A stretch of 64,000 nt of DNA from Marinobacter fonticola (GTDB taxonomy: Bacteria; Pseudomonadota; Gammaproteobacteria; Pseudomonadales; Oleiphilaceae): positions 2,418,001-2,482,000 of the forward strand of contig NZ_CP043042.1 of assembly GCF_008122265.1 (NCBI RefSeq). The letters run 5' to 3'. The position numbers and the translations under genes were made by a program. The notes under the pieces were generated by a model. The model saw nothing but the letters and a program-made list of their open reading frames with translations. It made no database searches and was not told where the DNA came from. Of this stretch, positions 9,513-18,177 are shown one piece after another (position 1 is the stretch's first letter; every line of letters begins with the position of its first letter).

Positions 9513-10397
9513 ATGAAAATAAAGCGACTGGGAAATAGCATAAGATCGAGCATTGTCGGATCACTATCAGCCGTTATGCCCGCCTACTTTGGTTCGATTG
9601 GCGCTAAGGTCTTCTTGACCCCAAGGCGAAACACAAGTACCCAACACTGGAAAACGGCTTACGACAAGGCCACACGCAGAGAAGTTGAAGTGGAAGGTCA
9701 TCGTGTACCGTTCTGGATACAAGGTTGCGGGCCTCTCGTCTTGCTTGTACATGGTTGGGAGCGTGACCACTTTGCGATGGGGGGATTTGTTCGACCACTA
9801 CTTGATGGCGGATATACGGTTGCTGCCGTCGATCTGCCAGCTCACGGCGAGGCGGACGGAGCCCGCGCGCCATTACCGCTGCTTGCGAAAGCTATCACAG
9901 AAGTCGTATCAACCTTGGACCAACCCTGCAATATTATTGCTCACTCCATCGGTGGCGCCATGACCGTACTCGCGATGGAGGCTCATGGGTTGAAGCCGGA
10001 CCGCGTGGTCCTTATCAGCACCCCAAGATCGGCCGAAGACTACGCTATTGCACAGGGTAAGCATCAAGGCCTCGGACGGCGGGCGTTGCTTAACATGGTT
10101 GAGCAAATATCCCGCGGCCTCGGTGAACCTCTAGAACGCTTCCGCGTTGACAACGCGTTGTTGACTCTCAAAGCGCCTGTACTACTGATTCATGCGGAAG
10201 ATGACGCGATAGTGTCTCTCCAGGATGCAATTGAAAACGCGAAGGCAGGTACGACCCAAACGTTCTGGATTCCAACTGGGGGACACAATCGCATTCTCGG
10301 AAACGAGACGGTCATCGAAAACGCCGTCCAATGGCTGGTATCGCCGATACCTCGACAGGTCATCCCGACACCAGACTTTGCGCTGAGTAGCCATTGA
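9513..10397 (+). CDS. Alpha/beta-hydrolase fold protein
   Basis: 294 aa. The oxyanion-side motif LLVHGWERDH, the nucleophile elbow AHSIGG (Ser), the acid in HAEDDAIV (Asp) and the catalytic His in GGHNRIL form a complete triad in the standard order. There is no clear signal peptide, although the N-terminus contains a moderately hydrophobic stretch. ATG 9513 has AAGGGA upstream; the frame stays open further upstream through the tandem repeat but with no ribosome-binding site. It probably belongs to the MarR-controlled operon as last gene and may process the lipid or ester handled by the transporter, which is inference. Similar proteins are esterases, lipases or thioesterases. Confidence 0.85.
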   Translation: MKIKRLGNSIRSSIVGSLSAVMPAYFGSIGAKVFLTPRRNTSTQHWKTAYDKATRREVEVEGHRVPFWIQGCGPLVLLVHGWERDHFAMGGFVRPLLDGGYTVAAVDLPAHGEADGARAPLPLLAKAITEVVSTLDQPCNIIAHSIGGAMTVLAMEAHGLKPDRVVLISTPRSAEDYAIAQGKHQGLGRRALLNMVEQISRGLGEPLERFRVDNALLTLKAPVLLIHAEDDAIVSLQDAIENAKAGTTQTFWIPTGGHNRILGNETVIENAVQWLVSPIPRQVIPTPDFALSSH

Positions 10398-10670
10398 AGT
10401 AGCCTCATATAGAGGATTCTAGATCAACTACATTTGAAAAAGAGGTCAACCTTGGGCGTGACGCCAGCTCGTCGCCTGTCAGCGCAAATATAGGACCCAG
10501 GCAGGCGGCGAGCGGATGTTAAGAGCAGGGAATGCCTGAGGCAATATGAATAAATTGACACACATCAGCGTTTCATTGGCCGCGCTGGCCTAAATTTATG
10601 ACTCTTCTATAATTTGTGAATATAGCTCGTGATCTATTAGCGCACGCATTGAGCACCGGAGGATACCGAC

Positions 10671-11102
10671 ATGGCAATCTATAAGACGATACTTGCGGCG
10701 ATCGATCTCACAGAAGAAGCGGACCAGATCATAAACCGAGCCCGGGATCTGTGCGGCATCCACCAGGCAGAGCTTATCCTTATACATGTCGTCGAACCCG
10801 TCGGATACGCCTATGGCGGGGATATACCGATGGATCTTACGGAGTTGCAGGACCAGCTCGATAAGTCAGCTCGGGAACAACTTGCCGCTTTCGGCAAGAG
10901 CCATAATATTGCGGACAACAATCTGATGGTGACCGTCGGACGGCCGGAATCGGAAATCCATCGTGTCTGCGAAGAGCGCGGGGTCGATTTGGCGGTTGTA
11001 GGGAGTCACGGCCGCCATGGCATTCAGTTGTTGCTGGGCTCTACGGCAAATGGCGTACTTCATGGTGCCAAGTGCGACGTGCTCGCGGTGCGTCTTAGCT
11101 GA
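10671..11102 (+). CDS. Universal stress protein, UspA family
   Basis: 143 aa, a single Usp domain. The N-terminal YKTILAAIDLTEE strand-loop and the C-terminal nucleotide-binding signature G-x2-G-x9-G-S/T (SHGRHGIQLLLGSTANG) are both intact, so an ATP-binding type is likely. A GGAGG sits upstream of ATG 10671. A TATAAT hexamer at 10608-10613 could be its -10, though no matching -35 is visible. It is preceded by 273 nt with nothing else recognisable and appears monocistronic. Confidence 0.92.
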   Translation: MAIYKTILAAIDLTEEADQIINRARDLCGIHQAELILIHVVEPVGYAYGGDIPMDLTELQDQLDKSAREQLAAFGKSHNIADNNLMVTVGRPESEIHRVCEERGVDLAVVGSHGRHGIQLLLGSTANGVLHGAKCDVLAVRLS

Positions 11103-11236
11103 CACCTATCGGGCTGACTGAATGGTGCGCGGTGGAAGGTCGATGCCGAACCCAGGCAAGTCGCCACAGAACCGCTGATATGTTTCTCAGACCGATGGCC
11201 GGGCGTAAGGTCCGTTGGGCTGGCAAGGACGGGATG

Positions 11237-11923
11237 CTAGCACTCGCCGTCAGCACCTTCCTCTGCGAGGCGAGACTCCAGCTTTCGCAACTGGGTTTCC
11301 AATGAAAAGGTGACGCTGGAGGCCATGGAAAAGAAGTTCAGCAACGCTTTCAAATTACTGTCTCCCTTACAGACGGTATGAATCCGCTGCCAAAGCGCCT
11401 GATTCACCAGCTGTAGCCGCTGATTTCGGTCAACCAATCCTTGCAGGTTCCAGTCGGGCTCGCCATGGTTACGTTTAACGAAGTACTGCTGAAGCAGGTA
11501 GAGCGAAACGCTGCGGGTGATGAACTCTTCGGCATTCGCGAAGGGCATGTGGTGGATCGCCATCGGACGCAGTTCACCGAGGATCGGACACCGGCTGGTA
11601 GCCATAATGAGTCCCAGCAACGAACGCAGGGATTCTTCCAGCGTTGTCTCCTTCTCGTAACGACGGCGTTCATCCTCAACGTTTACCGTCACTTTTTGGT
11701 AGGCGTTCTCGTCACGGAACGCCTCAACGACCGGCAAAATATCGACCGCGGCAGGACAATACTCAACGCGATCTTTTTTGAGCGGACAGTTACTGCATTG
11801 GCAGTGCGCCAACCTCGTCCATTCCGGACGTTCCAAAACCGGCTCGTTCGGTCGCGAGTCAAGACTGACCCGGAACATGCGGGAATCACTGTTGGCTAGG
11901 ACAAAGGTATAGGTGACGCTCAT
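11237..11923 (-). CDS. Conserved-looking protein with a Cys cluster, function unknown
   Basis: 228 aa, not recognised. No signal peptide or membrane helix. The N-terminal third carries HCQCSNCPLKKDRVEYCP, a C-x-C-x2-C-x8-C set that could bind zinc or an Fe-S cluster. A Cys-Pro (SRCPILGELRP) follows around residue 110, and the remainder looks helical, ending in a short charged stretch. An AAGG lies before ATG 11923. It stands alone between uspA and uup on the minus strand. The compact Cys spacing suggests a metal-bound regulatory or scaffold protein, but no function should be assigned. Confidence 0.75.
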   Translation of the reverse strand: MSVTYTFVLANSDSRMFRVSLDSRPNEPVLERPEWTRLAHCQCSNCPLKKDRVEYCPAAVDILPVVEAFRDENAYQKVTVNVEDERRRYEKETTLEESLRSLLGLIMATSRCPILGELRPMAIHHMPFANAEEFITRSVSLYLLQQYFVKRNHGEPDWNLQGLVDRNQRLQLVNQALWQRIHTVCKGDSNLKALLNFFSMASSVTFSLETQLRKLESRLAEEGADGEC

Positions 11924-12128
11924 TCAGTTGACCTTCACAACGACTGCTGAAACATTGATAAACCGAGGCACGAAAGCGTTCCGCCAAGACTCCATCCACC
12001 CAAACTTCATCCACCACCACCTCATCCGCCAAGAGCAATAAGTGTAAAGGAATAGCGCGCTGCAAGGCGTGATGTTTGGTGATATTTTGCAATTTAACGA
12101 GACAAAACAGCCGACTGAATCACGTCAC

Positions 12129-14033
12129 TCAACCGGCCATCTCTTCAAGTTCCATCCAGCGCTCAATCTTGGCTTCGAGGGTTTTCTCGATTTCAGCCAG
12201 CGCCTCAAGCACGCGGGATATATCTTCGTGCGGACGGCTGTAAAATTCAGGATCCGATACTTGCGCCTGGAGCATTTCAATTTGCCCCTCAAGATCGGCG
12301 ATTTGGTCGGGCAACTGCTCCAGTTCCAATTTGTGCTTGTAGCTGAGCTTTTGGGCTGGAGTCGTGGGTTTGGCCTCAATTTTTTGGGATTTGGCATCCT
12401 TCTTCTCCCGCCGCGCCTCAGGCTCGACGGGAACCTCCGCCGGAAACTGGCCGCCCTGGCGCCGCCAGTCGCTGTAGCCGCCAACGCGTGCGGCTACACT
12501 GCCCGACCCATCGAGAAATAACGTATCGGTGACTACGTTGTCGAGAAATTCACGGTCGTGGCTGATTACGATGACCGTTCCGGAAAAATCAACAAGCTGC
12601 GATTCAAGCAGCTCCAGCGTTTCAACATCAAGATCGTTGGTCGGTTCGTCCAATACCAGGATGTTGGCTGGCTTGCTAAACAGCTTGGCCAGCATGAGAC
12701 GCGCTCGCTCCCCACCGGAAAAGACACTGACCGGCGAGCGGGCGCGCTCGGGGGAGAACAGAAAATCCTGCAAATACCCGAGAACGTGCTTTTGCTGGCC
12801 ATTGATGTCGATAAATTCCCGCCCCTCGGCCAAGTTATCCAGCGCGTTCAGGCGAGGATCGAGCTCGCCCCGGAGCTGATCGAAATAGGCAACCGACCGA
12901 TTGGTACCGAGGCGAAGCTGGCCCGACACCGGCTCCAACTCTCCCAGCAGCAGGCGCACCAGGGTGGTCTTGCCGGTTCCGTTCTCACCGATAAGACCGA
13001 TCTTGTCGCCCCGCATCACCGTCAAGTTCAGATTCTCGATGAGGGGTTTGCTTTCGCTGTAACCGAAGCTGGCATCAACGGCCTCCACCACAAGTTTGCC
13101 GGATCGCGCGGCATCTTCGATGGCGAAACTGGCGTTTCCGCTGCGCTCGCGACGCTGCCGGCGCTCGTCCCGCATCGCTTTGAGCGCTCGCACACGCCCC
13201 ATATTGCGGGTCCGGCGCGCCTTGATACCCTGACGAATCCAGGCTTCTTCCTGCTTTAGCCTGCGATCGAACTCGGCGTTGTGGCGCTCTTCTTCTTCAA
13301 GCGCCTTTTCTTTCAGCTCCAGGTAGCGGTCATACGTTGCGGCGAAGCTGATCAACTGCCCGCGATCGAGCTCAACGACGCGCGTTGCCAGCCGGCGGAT
13401 AAACGCCCGGTCGTGACTGACGAACAGCAAAGCACCCGGGAACTGGCGCAGGGCATCTTCCAGCCAGGCGATGGCCGGTACGTCCAAATGGTTAGTGGGC
13501 TCATCAAGCAGAAGTATATCCGGCTCGCTGACCAGTGCCTTAGCGAGCAATACGCGACGCTGCCAGCCCCCCGACAACGTATCCAGAGTGCTGTTTGGAT
13601 CAATCCGGAACTGGGCCAGAATAGCGCTGACTTTTTGATCCAATCGCCAGCCGTCTAGGCTTTCGAGCTTTTCCTGAACGTTCATCAGGCGATTGAGGCT
13701 GGCTTCATCGGCCTGTTGCGACAGCGCATGAAAGTCCGCCAGCAATTGACCGGTTTCGGGGAAGGCGTCGGCAACCACCTCGTAGGCAGTACGTCGCTCG
13801 TCCGAAGGTAGCATTTGCGGTAGAACTGAAAGCACAGTGCCCTCTTCCAGGCGTACCGTGCCACCATCCGGCACCGTCTCCCCGGTGAGGATTTTGAGCA
13901 ACGTCGACTTACCTTCGCCGTTACGTCCCAGCAAACAGACGCGCTCTCCGCGCTCGATGATAAGCCCGGCGTTATCCAGCAATGGATGCAAACCGTAGGC
14001 GAGCGAAACGCTTTCCAGGGACAGCAGCGGCAT
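12129..14033 (-). CDS. uup: ABC-F ATPase Uup
   Basis: 634 aa cytosolic tandem-ATPase without membrane domains, of the ABC-F class that acts on ribosomes or branched DNA. Walker A motifs GRNGEGKST and GENGTGKTT, signatures TLSGGW and FSGGE, and Walker B segments LLDEPTNHLD and VLDEPTNDLD are all present. A basic linker (KARRTRNMGRVRALK) lies between the domains, and a charged C-terminal coiled coil with KLSYKHKLELEQLP identifies Uup among ABC-F members. It starts 3 nt after the MOSC gene stop, so the two are co-transcribed. GAGG about 11 nt upstream lies in the preceding coding sequence. Confidence 0.93.
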   Translation of the reverse strand: MPLLSLESVSLAYGLHPLLDNAGLIIERGERVCLLGRNGEGKSTLLKILTGETVPDGGTVRLEEGTVLSVLPQMLPSDERRTAYEVVADAFPETGQLLADFHALSQQADEASLNRLMNVQEKLESLDGWRLDQKVSAILAQFRIDPNSTLDTLSGGWQRRVLLAKALVSEPDILLLDEPTNHLDVPAIAWLEDALRQFPGALLFVSHDRAFIRRLATRVVELDRGQLISFAATYDRYLELKEKALEEEERHNAEFDRRLKQEEAWIRQGIKARRTRNMGRVRALKAMRDERRQRRERSGNASFAIEDAARSGKLVVEAVDASFGYSESKPLIENLNLTVMRGDKIGLIGENGTGKTTLVRLLLGELEPVSGQLRLGTNRSVAYFDQLRGELDPRLNALDNLAEGREFIDINGQQKHVLGYLQDFLFSPERARSPVSVFSGGERARLMLAKLFSKPANILVLDEPTNDLDVETLELLESQLVDFSGTVIVISHDREFLDNVVTDTLFLDGSGSVAARVGGYSDWRRQGGQFPAEVPVEPEARREKKDAKSQKIEAKPTTPAQKLSYKHKLELEQLPDQIADLEGQIEMLQAQVSDPEFYSRPHEDISRVLEALAEIEKTLEAKIERWMELEEMAG

Positions 14034-14036
14034 TAG

Positions 14037-14846
14037 TTAGTGATCCTCAACATAGTCAACATCAAAGTAATCCCCCACCCGAAGCTCGCCCAGGGCATCG
14101 TGAACCGCATTTACACCGAATACGACGCCATCGGGGGTGCGACGAAAACGGCCAAGCTCCCTCAAGGGCTGCAGGTTATCCGAGCGAACACCCTCGTCAG
14201 GATGAACGGTGGTCATGACACAACGGGTGCAGGGTTTGACCAAACGAAAACGCAAGCTTCCCAGCGACAGTGCCGCCCAGCGATCTTCCTCGAACGCCTC
14301 ACCGCCCGACACCACGATGTTCGGGCGGAACCTGCGCATATCTACCGGCTCACCGATCCGACTTGAAAGCGATTCAAGGGACATCGTATGCGTGATCAGA
14401 AAGGGAAAGCCATCGGCGAAACTGACGCGACGCTCGTCATCGACATACGTGTTGTCGACCGGCCGTAACGTGGACTCGGGCATATAGACAAACTGTACGG
14501 CTTTACCCAGCCACGCACTCAGTTTTTCTGACGGGCCTGGCTGGGCGGGCTGAGCCTTAACCCAGTCACGCCAGACCAGAACACGGCGCGTCTCGTCGCT
14601 GGCAACCACCTTTTCTGGCGCTTCGCCAGGGATACTAATGTGCAACCCTGACGGTGTCAGCGTAGCGTTAACCTGCGCCAGTCGCGGTTGCTCTCGCTGG
14701 GTCACGAAGCGGCCTTCGTCATCGACGATCATCCAGCGCCGGTCGCCAGCAGGTCCAAAGGCGTCAAGCGTCATCGCATCAAGGGCGACGCCGTGCAGCG
14801 ATTTAACCGGGTAAAAGAACAGTTGCTCGATTTTCAACTGCGCCAT
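14037..14846 (-). CDS. MOSC-domain protein (YcbX-like)
   Basis: 269 aa with an N-terminal MOSC beta-barrel domain (FFYPVKSLHG, GDRRWMIVD) and a C-terminal MOSC domain with the conserved Cys in KPCTRCVMT. This family handles molybdenum-cofactor-bound sulfur and, in YcbX, reduces N-hydroxylated compounds. Unlike E. coli YcbX (369 aa) there is no C-terminal 2Fe-2S ferredoxin domain, so an external electron donor would be needed. ATG 14846 has AGGAGG at ideal spacing; an in-frame ATG at 14864 lies before that site. First gene of a pair with uup. Confidence 0.9.
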   Translation of the reverse strand: MAQLKIEQLFFYPVKSLHGVALDAMTLDAFGPAGDRRWMIVDDEGRFVTQREQPRLAQVNATLTPSGLHISIPGEAPEKVVASDETRRVLVWRDWVKAQPAQPGPSEKLSAWLGKAVQFVYMPESTLRPVDNTYVDDERRVSFADGFPFLITHTMSLESLSSRIGEPVDMRRFRPNIVVSGGEAFEEDRWAALSLGSLRFRLVKPCTRCVMTTVHPDEGVRSDNLQPLRELGRFRRTPDGVVFGVNAVHDALGELRVGDYFDVDYVEDH

Positions 14847-14910
14847 GAGTGTGCCTCCTTGCAAAACGCTAAGGATATCAGCGGCGATGGCAGGGTGTCA
14901 GCGAGAAACG

Positions 14911-14942
14911 AAAAAGCCCGGCACAATGGCCGGGCTTTTTTT
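14911..14942. terminator. Bidirectional intrinsic terminator
   Basis: AAAAAGCCCGGC and GCCGGGCTTTTT arms with a 6-nt loop, flanked by A- and T-runs on both sides. On the minus strand it ends tRNA-Gly transcription before the MOSC gene. Confidence 0.8.
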
Positions 14943-14947
14943 GAATC

Positions 14948-15023
14948 TGGAGCGGGAAACGAGATTCGAACTCGCGACCCCAACCTTGGCAAGGTTGTGC
15001 TCTACCAACTGAGCTATTCCCGC
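14948..15023 (-). tRNA. tRNA-Gly (anticodon GCC)
   Basis: 76 nt including an encoded CCA. Acceptor arms GCGGGAA/TTCCCGC, D-stem GCTC/GAGC, anticodon stem CAACC/GGTTG with loop TTGCCAA, and T-loop TTCGAAT are all intact. It is followed on its strand by the terminator at 14911-14942. Confidence 0.97.
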
Positions 15024-15171
15024 TTTTCGTCATGAGGGCGACCCTCTCAACGGCTGCGTATTTTACGCATTCGGCCGCGACCGTCAACACCTGCCCCGCA
15101 CTTTTTTCATTCGGCCTTACTTTTATCAACCGCGCCTATCTATCGGTCAAACTGGCTACCAGTCAAACCGG

Positions 15172-15777
15172 CTATTGGCCATACCGGTTGGCGTCGTTAT
15201 CCAGGTAGGCCTGCTCCTCTGACGTTGGGTATCTGCCCAGCACCTTGTTCCGATGCGGAAATCGACCAAACTGCGCCACGATGTCCCGATGCGCAACGGC
15301 AGACGAGTGAAAGCTCCTAAGCACATCCTTTAGTCGGCCTTGCGCTGTCGCCTCCAGTTGTTCATAGAGCGCCACAGCCTTTTCCTGGTCTTTCAGTCGC
15401 TCGGAATGCTGCAGCGGCATGATAAAAAATGCACGTTGAATCAACGGTAAATGGAGATCCAGCCCCCGCTCAAGCCCCTCAAGACAATTTAGGCGCGCCT
15501 GCCGGTCGTTGTCGTACGCCATCGCACGACCACGGTGGATATTGCGCGTAAACTGGTCCAACAGAATAAGTTCGGCAAGTGCTCCGCCGGGTTCTTCCCG
15601 CCAGGCCTCCAGTCCATTTTCCGAGGCCACCAGCACCAAGGAAAGAAAGCGTCGCCGGATCTCCCAGTCAAAGGCTCGGCTGGATTTGAACCAGCGCTCT
15701 CGGTGGAACGAGTCTGGCACGCCGTCCTTATCCAGCGGTCCGAACCAAAAATGTAGAACTTCCTGCCACGCAAACAT
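15172..15777 (-). CDS. DUF924-family protein
   Basis: 201 aa cytosolic helical protein. The family hallmarks are visible: FWFGPLDKDG near the start, the W-F-x-S segment RWFKSSRAFD, LILLDQFTRNIHRG, and QFGRFPHRNKVLGR near the C-terminus. The fold is TPR-like; biochemical role is unknown. ATG 15777 has AAAGGGA upstream; a longer in-frame start at 15819 lacks a site. Transcribed away from the structured element at 15877-16088. Confidence 0.88.
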   Translation of the reverse strand: MFAWQEVLHFWFGPLDKDGVPDSFHRERWFKSSRAFDWEIRRRFLSLVLVASENGLEAWREEPGGALAELILLDQFTRNIHRGRAMAYDNDRQARLNCLEGLERGLDLHLPLIQRAFFIMPLQHSERLKDQEKAVALYEQLEATAQGRLKDVLRSFHSSAVAHRDIVAQFGRFPHRNKVLGRYPTSEEQAYLDNDANRYGQ

Positions 15778-15910
15778 TCGAATCCCTTTTGACGAGCATC
15801 TGAACAAAGGCTTATTCAAAGGCTCTCTTAGTTTACTGTAGTGACACAGCCTGAAGTGCTTTCTGGTAAGACTTCGCTAGTGTGCCGTGCGGTTAATTCG
15901 CTGATCCAAT

Positions 15911-16007
15911 GAGCCCCTGAGAGCTTTGAGAGCAAGGCGCGGTGGCGAAGGTTTGGTGGTTCCAAATCGAGCCAGCGCAACGCGGCTATCAAAGCTCTCA
16001 GGGGCTC
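15911..16007. repeat. Inner hairpin A of the structured element
   Basis: A perfect 19-bp stem formed by GAGCCCCTGAGAGCTTTGA (15911-15929) and its complement (15989-16007). Imperfect pairing continues inward to a tip of GGTTTGG-TGGTT-CCAAATC. Confidence 0.85.
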
Positions 16008-16014
16008 CCGAAGG

Positions 16015-16054
16015 GCGCGTCGCTGACGACGCCGGGCCGTCGTCAGCGACGCGC
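16015..16054. repeat. Inner hairpin B of the structured element
   Basis: A perfect 17-bp GC-rich stem, GCGCGTCGCTGACGACG with its complement, and a 6-nt loop CCGGGC. No T-run follows, so it is not a standard terminator. Confidence 0.9.
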
Positions 16055-16165
16055 AGTAGATCAGTGAATTAACCGCACGGCACGCTAGTATCCAATCTGA
16101 CATACTTTACGTATAGGTGTTATTAGCGTCAGTTCCGTTACCCCAATCAGGAGTCTTTAGTTTCC

Positions 16166-16543
16166 ATGCAAAATCACCGCGTACTTCTACTGGCCCACGG
16201 CAGCAGCGACCCTAGATGGTGCGAGACCTTTGAGAAGCTGGCCGGCCCGAGCCTGCAGGCTATCCCGGGTGCGGCGATTGCCTATATGGAGCTCAGTCAG
16301 CCATCCCTCAGCGAAGAGATCGCTCGGGCGGCTCGTGACGGCGTATCCGGTGTCACTGTGCTGCCATTATTTCTCGCCGCAGGCCGACACTTGCGCCAGG
16401 ATGTCCCGGCTATGCTGGAGAAGCTGTCAACCGAACACGGCATCGATATCGAGCTGGCCGCGCCCATCGGTGAACACCCTTTGTTGGGTGAAGCTATTCA
16501 GCATATCGTTGAAGAACGTCTTGATAACGATAACCCTCGCTGA
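16166..16543 (+). CDS. CbiX/SirB-like sirohydrochlorin chelatase domain protein
   Basis: 125 aa, a single CbiX half-domain as in short archaeal-type chelatases and in bacterial CbiX-like proteins. LLLAHGSSDPRW holds the first metal-binding His and LPLFLAAGRHLRQDVP the second. This family inserts Co2+ or Fe2+ into sirohydrochlorin for cobalamin or siroheme. No tetrapyrrole genes are nearby, so the pathway assignment is inference. AGGAG lies 12 nt before ATG 16166. The next gene starts 29 nt downstream on the same strand. Confidence 0.87.
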   Translation: MQNHRVLLLAHGSSDPRWCETFEKLAGPSLQAIPGAAIAYMELSQPSLSEEIARAARDGVSGVTVLPLFLAAGRHLRQDVPAMLEKLSTEHGIDIELAAPIGEHPLLGEAIQHIVEERLDNDNPR

Positions 16544-16572
16544 AACTAGGCCAATCCATTGAGGAGGTCACT

Positions 16573-17472
16573 ATGACTCAGCACATCCTGGTCACCGGAG
16601 GAACCGGCTTTATAGGCCAGCGGCTCTGCCCGGAGCTGCTGACTAAGGGCTACCGGCTCACGGTACTGAGCCGGCAGAGCGAGGCCGACGTCAAAGCCCG
16701 TTGCGGTCGCGTGGAGGCAGTCAACCAACTCAGCGAAATATCCCGGTTGCCGCGTCTCAACGCCGTCATCAACCTCGCCGGCGAAGGTATTGCAGAATCC
16801 CGCTGGACCGAAAAACGTAAGCAGGAACTCAGAGACAGCCGCATTGCGTTGACACGCCAACTCATGGAACAGCTTCAGAGCCGCGAGCAACAGCCAGAGG
16901 TTATCGTCTCAGGGTCTGCGGTGGGTTACTACGGCAGTCACGGCGGCGAACCATTGAACGAAGATGGACCCGTCAAGGACGAGTTCACTCACCACCTCTG
17001 TGCAGACTGGGAGTCCGAAGCGTTGCGAGCCCGCGACTGGGGCGCTCGGGTGGCGTTGTCGCGAACCGGCATTGTGCTCGGCCCTGACGGCGGTGCGCTG
17101 GGCAAAATGCTACTGCCTTTCAAACTTGGGCTAGGCGGTCGACTCGGCGATGGCCAGCAGTATATGCCGTGGATACACCGGGAAGACGTGGTAAAGGCCC
17201 TTATTTGGATGCTTGAGTCACCGGAAGCCTCGGGCGCCTATAACGTGGTCAGCCCTCACCCGGTGAGAAACGTGGATTTTACGCGCACACTTGGACGCGT
17301 TCTGGGACGGCCCACCATCATCCCCCTGCCCGCTTTTGCGTTAAAAGCAGGACTTGGCGAGATGTCGACTCTGCTGTTGGACGGCCAACGTGCGATGCCG
17401 GAAAAACTGTATCAGGCAGGATTCGATTTCAAGTACCCCGAGCTTGAAGATGCCCTGCGCGCCATTGTGTAG
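16573..17472 (+). CDS. TIGR01777-family NAD(P)-binding epimerase-like protein (YfcH-like)
   Basis: 299 aa extended short-chain dehydrogenase fold. The Rossmann motif VTGGTGFIGQRL is at the N-terminus and INLAGEGIAESRW, GSAVGYYGSHG (with the Tyr of the active-site region) and PWIHREDVVKAL follow in the order typical of the family. Length matches the usual ~300 aa. Substrate unknown; homologues are annotated as nucleoside-diphosphate sugar epimerase-like without proof. GGAGG precedes ATG 16573. Probably co-transcribed with the CbiX-like gene. Confidence 0.9.
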   Translation: MTQHILVTGGTGFIGQRLCPELLTKGYRLTVLSRQSEADVKARCGRVEAVNQLSEISRLPRLNAVINLAGEGIAESRWTEKRKQELRDSRIALTRQLMEQLQSREQQPEVIVSGSAVGYYGSHGGEPLNEDGPVKDEFTHHLCADWESEALRARDWGARVALSRTGIVLGPDGGALGKMLLPFKLGLGGRLGDGQQYMPWIHREDVVKALIWMLESPEASGAYNVVSPHPVRNVDFTRTLGRVLGRPTIIPLPAFALKAGLGEMSTLLLDGQRAMPEKLYQAGFDFKYPELEDALRAIV

Positions 17473-17588
17473 TGCAACCCGGTTCGGGCTAGCGCAGCGG
17501 CCCGCGTTTGGGCGACGGCTCACAGCGTCGAACGCTATGCAGTGCTAACCTGCCGGCTATCTGACTGAATCAGTATCGACGCTGGCCC

Positions 17589-18149
17589 ATGTACAAGAAA
17601 TCTCTGCTAATCGCTCTAGCCCTTCTCATCGGTGCTTCGCCCTGCTTTGCCGATGGCCGGGCCGCAAAACAGAGCTTCGAAACCTGCAGCATGATTACCA
17701 GCGAGTACATCACCGTGCTGCAGTTGGTTCACCAGGGCTTTACAGGGGAACAGTTGTTGAACGCTCTGCCCGGGCTAAGCGAGGGCGGGGCCACACGTGT
17801 TCGAGAACTGGCAAAAGTCGCAGATCAAGATGGGCTCGTCGACACGTTTTCGTCAGTCAATGCCGAGTACGCCCGCTGTAGCAAGCAGGTGTTCGAGCAA
17901 ACTGGCGCGCCCGATCCGGCCACGCGGGAGGGCCACTTCTATTTCTGCGCCGGCGAGAACAAGCTGCGCCACGAGATACTTTTAGCGGCGACGCTCGAAG
18001 CCTCGAAAAACGAGGTTCTGACGCAGATTCCGGCAAGCCGCCATCGCATGGCCCGCGCTATATTCGAACTACAGGACAACCAGGGCACGTTAGCCGCGTT
18101 CGATGCGATCGGCGACGAGCTGAAGTACTGCCTGAACGGCCAAAGCTGA
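17589..18149 (+). CDS. Secreted protein of unknown function with four cysteines
   Basis: 186 aa, not recognised. The first ~22 residues are a signal peptide (KKSLLIALALLIGASPCFA). The mature protein looks helical and has four Cys, in ETCSMITSEY, YARCSKQ, YFCAGENK and KYCLNG, suggesting two disulfides in the periplasm. No strong ribosome-binding site is visible before ATG 17589, 116 nt after the previous gene. It is followed by the tRNA-Glu promoter, and a short A/T-rich palindrome (CTGAAAATTTTTCAG) lies just after its stop. Confidence 0.75.
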   Translation: MYKKSLLIALALLIGASPCFADGRAAKQSFETCSMITSEYITVLQLVHQGFTGEQLLNALPGLSEGGATRVRELAKVADQDGLVDTFSSVNAEYARCSKQVFEQTGAPDPATREGHFYFCAGENKLRHEILLAATLEASKNEVLTQIPASRHRMARAIFELQDNQGTLAAFDAIGDELKYCLNGQS

Positions 18150-18177
18150 TTTTCCTGAAAATTTTTCAGAAAAGAGT

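Larger units (their letters stand above)
15877..16088. mobile_element. MITE-like structured element with 30-bp terminal inverted repeats
   Basis: 212 nt. The ends are 30-nt inverted repeats (15877-15906 and 16059-16088) with 28 of 30 positions complementary. Both exceptions are G.T wobbles on the plus strand, so a plus-strand RNA would pair throughout. Inside lie two independent hairpins (15911-16007 and 16015-16054). The ends carry CTAG on each side, possibly a target duplication. No transposase or open frame of note. It sits between divergent genes. It could be a non-autonomous transposon, a repetitive extragenic palindrome cluster or a structured RNA. Confidence 0.75.

Noticed and set aside
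12558-13259. Plus-strand frame opposite uup
   Set aside because: Mirror of the ABC-F coding sequence; no recognisable domain.
16015-16054. Intrinsic terminator
   Set aside because: The stem is strong but no T-run follows on either strand.
15877-16088. Integron attC site or CRISPR repeats
   Set aside because: The inverted ends (GGTTAATTC) do not match the attC core pattern and there is no repeat-spacer periodicity or cas gene.
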